Origin: Thermoplasmatota archaeon
GTDB taxonomy: Archaea; Thermoplasmatota; Thermoplasmata; Thermoplasmatales; Thermoplasmataceae
NCBI GenBank assembly: GCA_023379345.1
Contig: JAMCUV010000090.1
Coordinates: forward strand, 1-7,487
Length of the DNA stretch: 7,487 nt
Direction of reading: 5' to 3'
Shown: positions 1 to 5,087 of the stretch, piece after piece
How the letters are laid out: each line of letters opens with the position of its first letter
Numbering within the stretch: the stretch's first letter is position 1
The notes under the pieces: generated by a model
What the model was told of the DNA's origin: nothing
The model's database searches: none
What the model saw: only the letters and a program-made list of their open reading frames with translations
Program-made: the position numbers and the translations under genes

Positions 1-2
1 GG

Positions 3-968
3 AAGAGGACAATCCGAATTGTCAGGATAAATCCAGCCGGTATGAGGGTTCTTGAGGCAAGTTCCGGAAACCAGGAGAGCATCGGCACACTTACCCCGGA
101 CTTAATACAGTCCGGATCATGGAAATCTACCCCATTCCAGAGATATGACATGAACTCAAGGGTTGAGCGGATTCTTGGTGCGGGTATCCATCCCATATCA
201 TACCTCAGCAGAATGGTCAGAGACATATTTCTTGAGCTGGGATTCACTGAGATGTCGGGACATTACATCGAACACGCCGCATGGAACATGGATGCCCTCT
301 TCATACCACAGGATCATCCCGCAAGGGATATGCAGGATACGTTCTACATAGATTCAAGCACTGATCTGGAAATGGAACATCCTGAGGTTCTGGAAATCTT
401 CAGGAAGGTGCATGAGAAAGGCATAAAGGGGTACACCGGATGGGGCTACAGGTGGTCCAGCGAGAAGGCCGCTGAACTGCTTCTCAGAACCCACACCACT
501 GTGAGCACAATCCGTTATCTCTATGAACATAAGCAGGCACCTCAGGCCGTATTTTCCGTTGAAAAGGTATTCCGCCATGAAAGTGTGGACTGGAAACATC
601 TGGCTGAGCTTCACCAGATAGAGGGCGCATACTATGGAAAGGATGCCAGCCTTGCCTCGCTGAAATGGCTCATGAAGGAGTTCTACAGGAGACTTGGTTT
701 CACCCAGCTTAGGTTTATTCCATCTTACTACCCGTACACTGAGCCAAGCATGGATGTAATCGTGACCATCAATGGAAAGGAGATGGAGCTTGGAGGATCC
801 GGGGTGTTCAGACCTGAAGTCACTGAACCTCTTGGCCTGAAACATCCTGTCATTGCCTGGGGGCTTGGGCTTGAAAGGCTTGCAATGATCTATTTCGGAC
901 TGGACGACATACGGGACATCTACCAGAGCGACATTGACTGGCTGAGATCATACCGCGTGAAAATCTGA
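3..968 (+). CDS. pheS: Phenylalanyl-tRNA synthetase alpha subunit, C-terminal part (5' end outside window)
   Basis: Cytosolic class II aminoacyl-tRNA synthetase subunit that, with PheT, charges tRNA-Phe with phenylalanine. The frame is open to the left edge (codons before Met42 read KRTIRIVRINPAG), so Met42 is internal; archaeal PheS is about 500 residues and only some 320 are seen, essentially the catalytic domain. Counting from Met42, motif 1 is around 50-71 (HPISYLSRMVRDIFLELGF), motif 2 around 177-195 (FRHE..VD..HLAELHQIEG) and motif 3 around 251-283 (GGSGVFRPEVTEPLG, then WGLGLERLAM). All class II landmarks are intact and the end is complete (TGA). Its promoter and any partner pheT lie outside. 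The next gene, a small zinc-finger ORF, converges on it 42 bp downstream. Identification is firm from motif content and length. Confidence 0.96.
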   Translation, partial: KRTIRIVRINPAGMRVLEASSGNQESIGTLTPDLIQSGSWKSTPFQRYDMNSRVERILGAGIHPISYLSRMVRDIFLELGFTEMSGHYIEHAAWNMDALFIPQDHPARDMQDTFYIDSSTDLEMEHPEVLEIFRKVHEKGIKGYTGWGYRWSSEKAAELLLRTHTTVSTIRYLYEHKQAPQAVFSVEKVFRHESVDWKHLAELHQIEGAYYGKDASLASLKWLMKEFYRRLGFTQLRFIPSYYPYTEPSMDVIVTINGKEMELGGSGVFRPEVTEPLGLKHPVIAWGLGLERLAMIYFGLDDIRDIYQSDIDWLRSYRVKI

Positions 969-1010
969 TTATTGCTGCATTATCCACATTCCGCACCGTT
1001 GGGAACCAGA

Positions 1011-1160
1011 CTATTTGAGAGGAAATGTCAGTCCGCCACGTTTCTCCTGGCATGCAATGCAAATTCCTGAAGATGTGATGTGATCCGCGCAAACCGGCTC
1101 ATGACAGATCCTGCATATAAATGCAGCAGGTTTCCCGCATATATGGCAGAGCCCCAGCAT
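1011..1160 (-). CDS. 49-residue zinc-finger microprotein with eight Cys/His ligands
   Basis: Read on the minus strand from ATG 1160-1158 to TAG 1013-1011. It begins MLGLCHICGKPAAFICRICH and continues with VCADH and CIACQ before a basic tail ending FPLK. Ligand pairs are C5/C8, C16/C19, C24/H27 and C34/C37 (CxxC-x7-CxxC-x4-CxxH-x6-CxxC). This spacing suits two zinc ions in a cross-brace or treble-clef fold, as in the zf-HIT and B-box classes; I cannot assign the family. The ordered ligands and the way the ORF nearly fills the pheS-GNAT gap argue that it is real. An in-frame GTG lies two codons upstream (1166-1164), and a minus-strand TATA element at 1188-1195 would start transcription near 1165, so the mRNA would be nearly leaderless and GTG is a possible alternative start. 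Function unknown; nucleic-acid or protein binding is an inference. Confidence 0.78.
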   Translation of the reverse strand: MLGLCHICGKPAAFICRICHEPVCADHITSSGICIACQEKRGGLTFPLK

Positions 1161-1168
1161 ATTCACAA

Positions 1169-1177
1169 ATTTATATG
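1169..1177 (+). promoter_or_regulatory. TATA box of the GNAT gene
   Basis: ATTTATATG, centred about 31 bp before the ATG at 1204. Archaeal transcription starts roughly 25 bp downstream of the box, so the mRNA would have a leader of only a few bases. No Shine-Dalgarno sequence precedes the ATG, which agrees with a leaderless or nearly leaderless message. Confidence 0.6.
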
Positions 1178-1187
1178 TCCATCACCT

Positions 1188-1195
1188 TCATATAC
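1188..1195 (-). promoter_or_regulatory. TATA element for the zinc-finger microprotein gene
   Basis: Minus-strand reading GTATATGA, centred about 31 bp upstream of ATG 1160 and about 26 bp upstream of the alternative GTG 1166. The position suits an archaeal TATA box giving a leaderless or 5-nt-leader mRNA. It lies between the oppositely facing TATA element of the GNAT gene and that gene's start codon, so the two promoters overlap. Confidence 0.45.
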
Positions 1196-1203
1196 ATTGG
1201 TCA

Positions 1204-1917
1204 ATGCATACAATAGAACTGGCAACCAGTGCAGACTGGCCAAAGATCAGTGAAATTTCAGGAAGATCCGGATACGAGGATTACATCAACAGGATTGGCC
1301 CATCATATCTGGAAAGTGGACAGGTCTTGGTCTGGAAAGACGAAATGGACATCAGGGGTTTCCTGAAGCTGGAGTACCTGCCTGATAATTCTGCATGGCT
1401 CAGCGGACTCAGAGTAGACCCTGACTTCCGTAGGATGTCAATCGGAAGCGAACTCACCATTGCGGCAATCGAATCCGCCAGGAGCACCGGGAAAAAATAT
1501 GTAAGAATGCTGATCCACGATGGAAATATGAAATCATCCGGACTAGCCTCGAAGCTTGGTTTTTCCGCTGTTTCCAGATTCGCATTTTTCGGCGGGATAC
1601 CCGCGGGTGAAAGTATCACGAGTGAATTGATTTCGCCGGGAGTGTGGGCCCAATACCTTAATCTGGGCTGGGTTTTCATCAGGTACAGTTATGTGGATTC
1701 AGTTCCAGCAAGATACATAAGATACGGGAGAGACGGAATTGCCATAACGGTCAGCGGGCATGACTACCAGATAATTGTCCCGGATGAGCATATAACACTG
1801 TCCGGAGAAGGATTCACCTGCATGGAAGTTCATGGCAGGATTCCGGACTACCTTGAGGGCCTGCTTGACAGGGATTTTGATTACGCTTCAGTGTTCCAGA
1901 AGAGGATTGAGCCATGA
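1204..1917 (+). CDS. GNAT-family N-acetyltransferase with C-terminal extension
   Basis: Predicted cytosolic acetyl-CoA-dependent N-acetyltransferase; substrate unknown. The GNAT fold covers about residues 1-130: the core strand and pyrophosphate loop are at 66-85 (LSGLRVDPDFRRMSIGSEL), followed by an alpha-helix, a strand at 98-104 (KKYVRML), and the motif B-like stretch N108 to F120 ending in ASKLGF. The acetyl-CoA loop normally reads R/Q-x-x-G-x-G/A; here it is R76-R-M-S79-I-G81, with serine in place of the first glycine. Residues about 131-237 form an additional domain with no motif I recognise, in which aromatic residues recur. The ATG at 1204 is favoured by the TATA box about 31 bp upstream. 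Its neighbour upstream is a divergent zinc-finger gene; downstream it converges, with a 17-bp gap, on the Bat-type regulator. Confidence 0.85.
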   Translation: MHTIELATSADWPKISEISGRSGYEDYINRIGPSYLESGQVLVWKDEMDIRGFLKLEYLPDNSAWLSGLRVDPDFRRMSIGSELTIAAIESARSTGKKYVRMLIHDGNMKSSGLASKLGFSAVSRFAFFGGIPAGESITSELISPGVWAQYLNLGWVFIRYSYVDSVPARYIRYGRDGIAITVSGHDYQIIVPDEHITLSGEGFTCMEVHGRIPDYLEGLLDRDFDYASVFQKRIEP

Positions 1918-1934
1918 CCTGTTGATCCGGATTT

Positions 1935-2636
1935 TCATTCATCCTTTCCGGCGGACATTCCAAGGTAAAGCCTCAGATAGGGCTCAAGAAATGACATCAC
2001 CTTTGTAGTTGCCTTGCTTACGTGTTCCTGAAGCGTAGATTTGGATATTCCCATGTGGGTGGCCAGTTCCTCGAGGTCAATTTTTCTGGGAATTGAGAAA
2101 TATCCTGCAGTTATTGCGTTCAGCAGATATTCCATCTGCTTTCCTGTCAGCGGATTGAAAAGCTGTGACATTGATATTGTGTATATGTCCCTGAGTGATT
2201 CGGGATCTATCTGCTGCTTTCTTTCAATGTCCACAGTACCCACTGCATTTAGATCATCAAAAAGCTGCCTGAAATTATCTGCCTCAAGCGAAACCACGGA
2301 AAGGTTTTCCTCCCCGTTCTCATACTGCACCGGCGCTTTCCACAGGCAGCTGTCGAACTCCGCCATCCTTATGGTGGAATTCTGGCGGGTACACCTGCAC
2401 GCAACCATGACAGAAATCCTGTTCTCCTTCCTTGACTGGAATATTATCCTGCTCTTCAGTGACGAAACAAGCTCTGGCAATGCCTCAGCAATTCTGTCAA
2501 GGGTGGCATTACCTGCATAAAACTCAAGATAATCCACGGCAGAGTTGCACCAGCGCAGCATGGTGGCATCTGGAAATTGCTTTGAGACCCTGCAGAAAGG
2601 CAGGTCATTCACCAGCTTAAGATCGATTTCCTCCAT
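1935..2636 (-). CDS. Bat-type helix-turn-helix transcriptional regulator (HTH_10 domain)
   Basis: Likely DNA-binding regulator of the bacterio-opsin-activator class common in Thermoplasmatales and haloarchaea. The C-terminal domain, about residues 163-215, matches the HTH_10 pattern: LTGKQMEYLLNAITAGYF, a short linker with IPRKIDLEELATHMGIS, then the recognition helix KSTLQEHVSKATTKV. The N-terminal 155 residues have no recognised GAF/PAS signature by eye. They contain scattered cysteines (C15, C30, C80, C82, C97), including a CRC pair, that could sense redox or metal; this is speculation. ATG 2636 is supported by a TATA element about 27 bp upstream (leaderless). A palindrome abuts the start codon, suggesting autoregulation. 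It diverges from the 86-residue protein gene, a probable target, and the efflux pump gene lies just beyond. Confidence 0.88.
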   Translation of the reverse strand: MEEIDLKLVNDLPFCRVSKQFPDATMLRWCNSAVDYLEFYAGNATLDRIAEALPELVSSLKSRIIFQSRKENRISVMVACRCTRQNSTIRMAEFDSCLWKAPVQYENGEENLSVVSLEADNFRQLFDDLNAVGTVDIERKQQIDPESLRDIYTISMSQLFNPLTGKQMEYLLNAITAGYFSIPRKIDLEELATHMGISKSTLQEHVSKATTKVMSFLEPYLRLYLGMSAGKDE

Positions 2637-2654
2637 AACCGGTCCAGACCGGTT
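2637..2654. promoter_or_regulatory. 18-bp palindromic operator candidate (two ACCGGT boxes)
   Basis: AACCGGTCCAGACCGGTT: 8-bp arms pair perfectly around a 2-bp mismatched centre. It contains two copies of the self-complementary hexamer ACCGGT, at 2638-2643 and 2648-2653, exactly 10 bp (about one helical turn) apart. It fills the space between the regulator's TATA element and its start codon, where a bound protein would block initiation. On the opposite strand it abuts and slightly overlaps the TATA element of the 2699 gene. The natural candidate ligand is the Bat-type regulator itself, as a dimer or pair of dimers. Confidence 0.65.
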
Positions 2655-2661
2655 ATAAATA
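2653..2661 (+). promoter_or_regulatory. TATA box of the 86-residue protein gene
   Basis: TTATAAATA, centred about 42 bp before ATG 2699. Transcription should begin near 2682, leaving a leader of about 17 nt that contains the Shine-Dalgarno sequence at 2688-2692. It directly follows the palindromic operator candidate, whose last two bases it overlaps. Confidence 0.6.
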
Positions 2662-2669
2662 TATATTTT
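2661..2669 (-). promoter_or_regulatory. TATA element of the Bat-type regulator gene
   Basis: AT-only run reading AAAATATAT on the minus strand, about 27-29 bp before ATG 2636, which predicts a leaderless mRNA. It is part of a 17-bp A/T tract (2653-2669) shared with the divergent promoter, so the two transcription units probably compete for or share factor binding. Confidence 0.55.
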
Positions 2670-2687
2670 GCCCTGCCATCATAAGTT

Positions 2688-2692
2688 GGTGA
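2688..2692 (+). promoter_or_regulatory. Ribosome binding site of the 86-residue protein gene
   Basis: GGTGA, complementary to the archaeal 16S 3' end (…AUCACCUCC), with 6 nt between it and ATG 2699. It fixes the start of this gene and contrasts with the leaderless neighbours. Confidence 0.6.
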
Positions 2693-2698
2693 CAAAAG

Positions 2699-2959
2699 AT
2701 GGTTAATCTTATTGTTGAGCACAGATGGAAAGAAAAGAATCAGGAAGCAGCCTTCAAGGTAGTGGGAAGCATAGTTGACATGGCAAAGAACGGAAAACTG
2801 CCACAGGGATTCTCCCTCAAGTCAATAAATGTAATAGGTTCAGAGAGGATGGCCATATGCAACTGGGAAGCCCCAAGCCTCAATGACCTGAAAGGCCTCG
2901 TTGCACAGGTGAACCCGCCAACAAAGTATGAAATCTTTGAAGCACAGAAGCTTCTCTGA
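2699..2959 (+). CDS. Small conserved-looking protein of unknown function (86 aa), ferredoxin-like alpha/beta fold likely
   Basis: Not recognised as a named family. The predicted order is strand (4-10, LIVEHRW), helix (16-32, EAAFKVVGSIVDMAKNG), two strands around 38-50 and 51-57 (FSLKSINVI, then MAICNWE), helix (60-71, SLNDLKGLVAQV), strand (75-86). This beta-alpha-beta-beta-alpha-beta layout is typical of small dimeric ferredoxin-like or alpha-beta-barrel proteins. There is no signal peptide or membrane segment, so it should be cytosolic. One cysteine (C54) sits in CNWEAP. The start is set by GGTGA six bases upstream. It shares a 62-bp divergent promoter region and a palindrome with the Bat-type regulator, so it is a likely regulatory target. 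It converges on the efflux pump gene with an 18-bp gap. Confidence 0.82.
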   Translation: MVNLIVEHRWKEKNQEAAFKVVGSIVDMAKNGKLPQGFSLKSINVIGSERMAICNWEAPSLNDLKGLVAQVNPPTKYEIFEAQKLL

Positions 2960-2977
2960 AATCTGAATCTGGCAATT

Positions 2978-4450
2978 TTAATCCTCGCCCTGCGGGGATT
3001 TTTCAATTTTTTTCTTGAATTCGCCTTTCTCCGGATCAAATGTCTCGCCTTTCTTCCTCCCGGACTTCATAATAGACAGGATTCCGGCAAATATGAGAAG
3101 TACAAGGCTGATGAGAAGCGCAGCATGCAACCCACCAAGGAATTTTGCTGAAACACCTCCGGTAAGCTGCCTGTTTGTGCCGAGAAAGACCTGGAATGCC
3201 ACGTACCTTGGAATTGCCAGTGATGCCACGGATATTGTGATCACATAGCTCATCAGCGTTCCAATGCTGGACAGGGTCCTGAGCAGCCCGGAAACAGAAC
3301 CATACAGGCGGCGGGGAGCACTTGACATGACAGCGCTATTGTTGGATGGCCAGAATAGCGCACCTCCGATGCCCGAAACAATGGATGCCAGCACAACAAG
3401 ATACAGGCTGCTGTTAACCTTTAAGGTGAAGTAGATGAGAACCCCTGCCGCCATGAGGAAGATCCCGATACCGGCCACAAGCCCTGCGCCAATGTGATCG
3501 GAAAGCCTGCCCATCCTGGGGGCAAGGAGGCTTGCAACCACATATCCGGGGACAAGCAACAGGGATGCCGTCAGCGGAGTGAAACCCCTGATGCCCTGAA
3601 GGTACATTATGAGTATGAAAATAACCGAAAGATAGCCCAGTGCCTGAAGAAGGGCAGCAAAAAGGGAAAACGTTAATCTCGGTTCCCGGAAAGCCTTGAT
3701 TTCAATGACCGGGAATTTCACAATCCTCTCAATATATATGAATGGTGCAATCAGCGCCAGTCCGGCCACAACCAGGGCGGTATTGAAAGAATCCACTCCG
3801 TGGCCTGCGATGTCAGTGGCACCATAGGATATGAGGGAGAGAATGGAAAGCAGGAGGGCCATGCCAGGAACATCGATTTTTGATGGTGCCTTGTTGTTGT
3901 CCCTCACATAGCGAACGGCCAGGACAAATCCAATGAGTCCTATGGGCACATTGATGTAGAAAATGTATCTCCATCCGATGAATGTTGTGATAATGCCGCC
4001 AAGAACTATACCAAGGGTTCCGCCTATATTCCATCCCATTGTTGTGATGCCAAATGCCCGTCCCCGTTCACTCGGTGCGAAATTATCAGCAACTATGGCA
4101 CTGCTGTTGGCCTGCATCAGTGCAGCACCGAAGGCCTGGATGCCCCTGGAAATGATCAGTATATCAATTGTTGGGGAAGCCCCCGATGCAGCCGAACCAA
4201 CTATGAAAACGAGAAAACCGGAATTGAACATCCTGCCTCTGCCGAAAATATCGCCAAGCCTGCCAAGCTGTGTTGTGAATGCGGCAAGAAGGAGCAGATA
4301 GATTAGTATAACCCAGATTGTGGATACAAGGGAGGCATGTAGATCCACAGTGATGGTTGGAAGTGCAAGTATCACGATTGTGGTATCGATTGCCGACATC
4401 AGCGTCCCCACCAGCACACTGACCAGTATGAGATCCTTTCTGTCCCTCAT
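2978..4450 (-). CDS. Major facilitator superfamily multidrug efflux transporter (DHA2-like, 14-helix type)
   Basis: Integral membrane proton antiporter expected to export hydrophobic or cationic compounds; actual substrate unknown. It has 490 residues with hydrophobic segments along nearly its whole length, the size of the DHA2/14-TM group. TM1 carries the characteristic acidic residue in SAIDTTIVILALPTI (D22). Motif A is intact at 63-73 (GRLGDIFGRGR). The motif B region is R102-GIQAFGAA. The motif C region at 143-152 is GGTLGIVLGG, lacking the proline of the usual GPxxGG. In the second half a motif-A-like loop, PRMGRLSDHIG, occurs at 311-321. The C-terminus is a cytosolic lysine/glutamate-rich tail. 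ATG 4450 fits a TATA element about 38 bp upstream. A long palindrome lies just beyond that promoter. It converges with the 86-residue gene. Confidence 0.92.
   Translation of the reverse strand: MRDRKDLILVSVLVGTLMSAIDTTIVILALPTITVDLHASLVSTIWVILIYLLLLAAFTTQLGRLGDIFGRGRMFNSGFLVFIVGSAASGASPTIDILIISRGIQAFGAALMQANSSAIVADNFAPSERGRAFGITTMGWNIGGTLGIVLGGIITTFIGWRYIFYINVPIGLIGFVLAVRYVRDNNKAPSKIDVPGMALLLSILSLISYGATDIAGHGVDSFNTALVVAGLALIAPFIYIERIVKFPVIEIKAFREPRLTFSLFAALLQALGYLSVIFILIMYLQGIRGFTPLTASLLLVPGYVVASLLAPRMGRLSDHIGAGLVAGIGIFLMAAGVLIYFTLKVNSSLYLVVLASIVSGIGGALFWPSNNSAVMSSAPRRLYGSVSGLLRTLSSIGTLMSYVITISVASLAIPRYVAFQVFLGTNRQLTGGVSAKFLGGLHAALLISLVLLIFAGILSIMKSGRKKGETFDPEKGEFKKKIEKSPQGED
2999..3015 (+). 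terminator. Possible T-rich archaeal terminator for the 86-residue protein gene
   Basis: Two T runs (2999-3003 and 3007-3013, followed by CTT) lie 40 bp past the stop at 2959. Archaeal RNA polymerase can terminate at such U-rich tracts without a hairpin. The tract lies inside the convergent efflux pump gene, where it encodes a lysine-rich tail (KKKIEK), so coding demand may explain it instead. Confidence 0.35.
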
Positions 4451-4483
4451 TATTACTTGCCTTTCAACGGTGAATTCAATCTG

Positions 4484-4492
4484 AAATAAAAA
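4484..4492 (-). promoter_or_regulatory. TATA box of the efflux transporter gene
   Basis: TTTTTATTT on the minus strand, centred about 38 bp before ATG 4450, which predicts a start near 4462 and a leader of about 12 nt. No good Shine-Dalgarno sequence is visible; a weak AAAGG at 4465-4461 is too near the predicted start to be useful. Confidence 0.5.
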
Positions 4493-4493
4493 G

Positions 4494-4524
4494 TGAACTG
4501 TTTACAAACTTTACAAATTGTTCA
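4494..4524. promoter_or_regulatory. 31-bp imperfect palindrome, operator candidate
   Basis: The element is centred on C4509, and 11 of 15 mirrored positions pair. In order it reads TGAAC, TG, TTT, AC, AAA, C, TTT, AC, AAA, TT, GTTCA. It also contains TTTACAAA twice (4501-4508 and 4510-4517). It lies directly upstream of the efflux gene's TATA box, covering the BRE position, and about 35 bp upstream of the TATA element of the divergent 4588 gene. This position suits a repressor or activator of the pump. The ligand is unknown. Confidence 0.45.
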
Positions 4525-4557
4525 TTCGCCAATAGAAGTGATGTCCACAAAAAGTAA

Positions 4558-4564
4558 TTAAATA
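4558..4564 (+). promoter_or_regulatory. TATA box of the AAA-associated-domain gene
   Basis: TTAAATA preceded by a purine-rich BRE-like AAAGTAA, centred 27 bp before ATG 4588. This predicts a leaderless mRNA beginning at or next to the start codon, and it supports that start. Confidence 0.6.
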
Positions 4565-4587
4565 CATCACCATTCGTTATAACAACA

Positions 4588-5061
4588 ATGGAGAGCATAG
4601 AACCAGACGCGAGAATTGCCGATTTAGTGGGAATACTCTATGTGTTGAGCTTCATTTTCAAGGAAAAGACAGACCTTTTTGAACTGGAAAAGGAAATGGA
4701 GGTAGACCTTGATGATCTTATGCCCATAGTGTATACTGCCTCCACTTTGGGCTTTGTGGACGCAACCGAAGGTGACATTTCTGTGACGCAGAAAGGCAAA
4801 GAATACATAGCTTCGAGCCTCAAGAAAAGAAAGGAGATACTCAGGCAGTCAATTGCCGGTGTTGAGCCCTTCAAGACTGCCCTGAAACTTGGCAAGTTTG
4901 AGATTGAGGAGTTGTATGATGAACTGAAGAAGGAGGGCATACAGACCTATAACAATCCATCGGGCAAGAGAGACCTGGAAATAATACTCATAGAGTGGGG
5001 ACTCTACTCTGGACTAATAAAGAAAGACGATGAGGATTTTGTTGTCCAGATCGGTCAATGA
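4588..5061 (+). CDS. Stand-alone AAA-associated C-terminal domain protein (PF09821-like), probable ABC transporter partner
   Basis: A soluble 157-residue protein that resembles the 'AAA-associated' domain found C-terminal to ATPases of nitrate/sulfonate-type ABC transporters in archaea and bacteria. Residues 1-80 look like a winged-helix module: helix DARIADLVGILYVLSFIF, acidic ELEKEMEVDLDDLMPIVYTA, then LGFVDATEGDISVTQKGKEY with a typical wing. Residues about 81-157 contain SLKKRKEILRQSI and a helical region ending in a second winged-helix-like LIEWGLYSGLIKKD. No membrane segment is present. It converges, with a 26-bp gap, on an ABC permease-ATPase operon whose ATPase ends without this domain, which supports a link to that transporter. 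A leaderless start is indicated by the TATA box 27 bp upstream. It could instead be a free-standing transcription factor. The assignment is from memory of the family. Confidence 0.72.
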   Translation: MESIEPDARIADLVGILYVLSFIFKEKTDLFELEKEMEVDLDDLMPIVYTASTLGFVDATEGDISVTQKGKEYIASSLKKRKEILRQSIAGVEPFKTALKLGKFEIEELYDELKKEGIQTYNNPSGKRDLEIILIEWGLYSGLIKKDDEDFVVQIGQ

Positions 5062-5087
5062 AGCACACAGTCAGCTGAAAGATCAAA

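Noticed and set aside
354..845. 163-codon open frame on the minus strand
   Set aside because: Lies wholly within pheS, opposite a fully motif-supported coding frame, and shows no protein motif of its own.
850..1092. 80-codon open frame on the minus strand spanning the end of pheS
   Set aside because: Overlaps the pheS 3' end and the better-supported zinc-finger frame; low-complexity mixture of residues with no domain.
1111..1126. Perfect inverted repeat CTGCAT-ATAA-ATGCAG, looking like a hairpin or a TATA box inside an operator
   Set aside because: It lies in the middle of the zinc-finger microprotein gene, where it encodes part of PAAFICR, so coding explains it; no gene start sits at a suitable distance on the plus strand except a 35-codon ORF with no support.
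1143..1250. Plus-strand 35-codon ORF beginning ATGGCAGAG
   Set aside because: It overlaps the start of the GNAT gene in another frame, has no ribosome binding site and no recognisable protein pattern.
1925..1935. ATCCGGAT palindrome followed by TTT between the GNAT and regulator genes, as a possible terminator
   Set aside because: No loop can form in an 8-bp uninterrupted palindrome and the T run is only four bases; too weak to call.
2041..2520. 159-codon open frame on the plus strand
   Set aside because: Opposite strand of the Bat-type regulator; the serine- and phenylalanine-rich product is typical of an antisense shadow.
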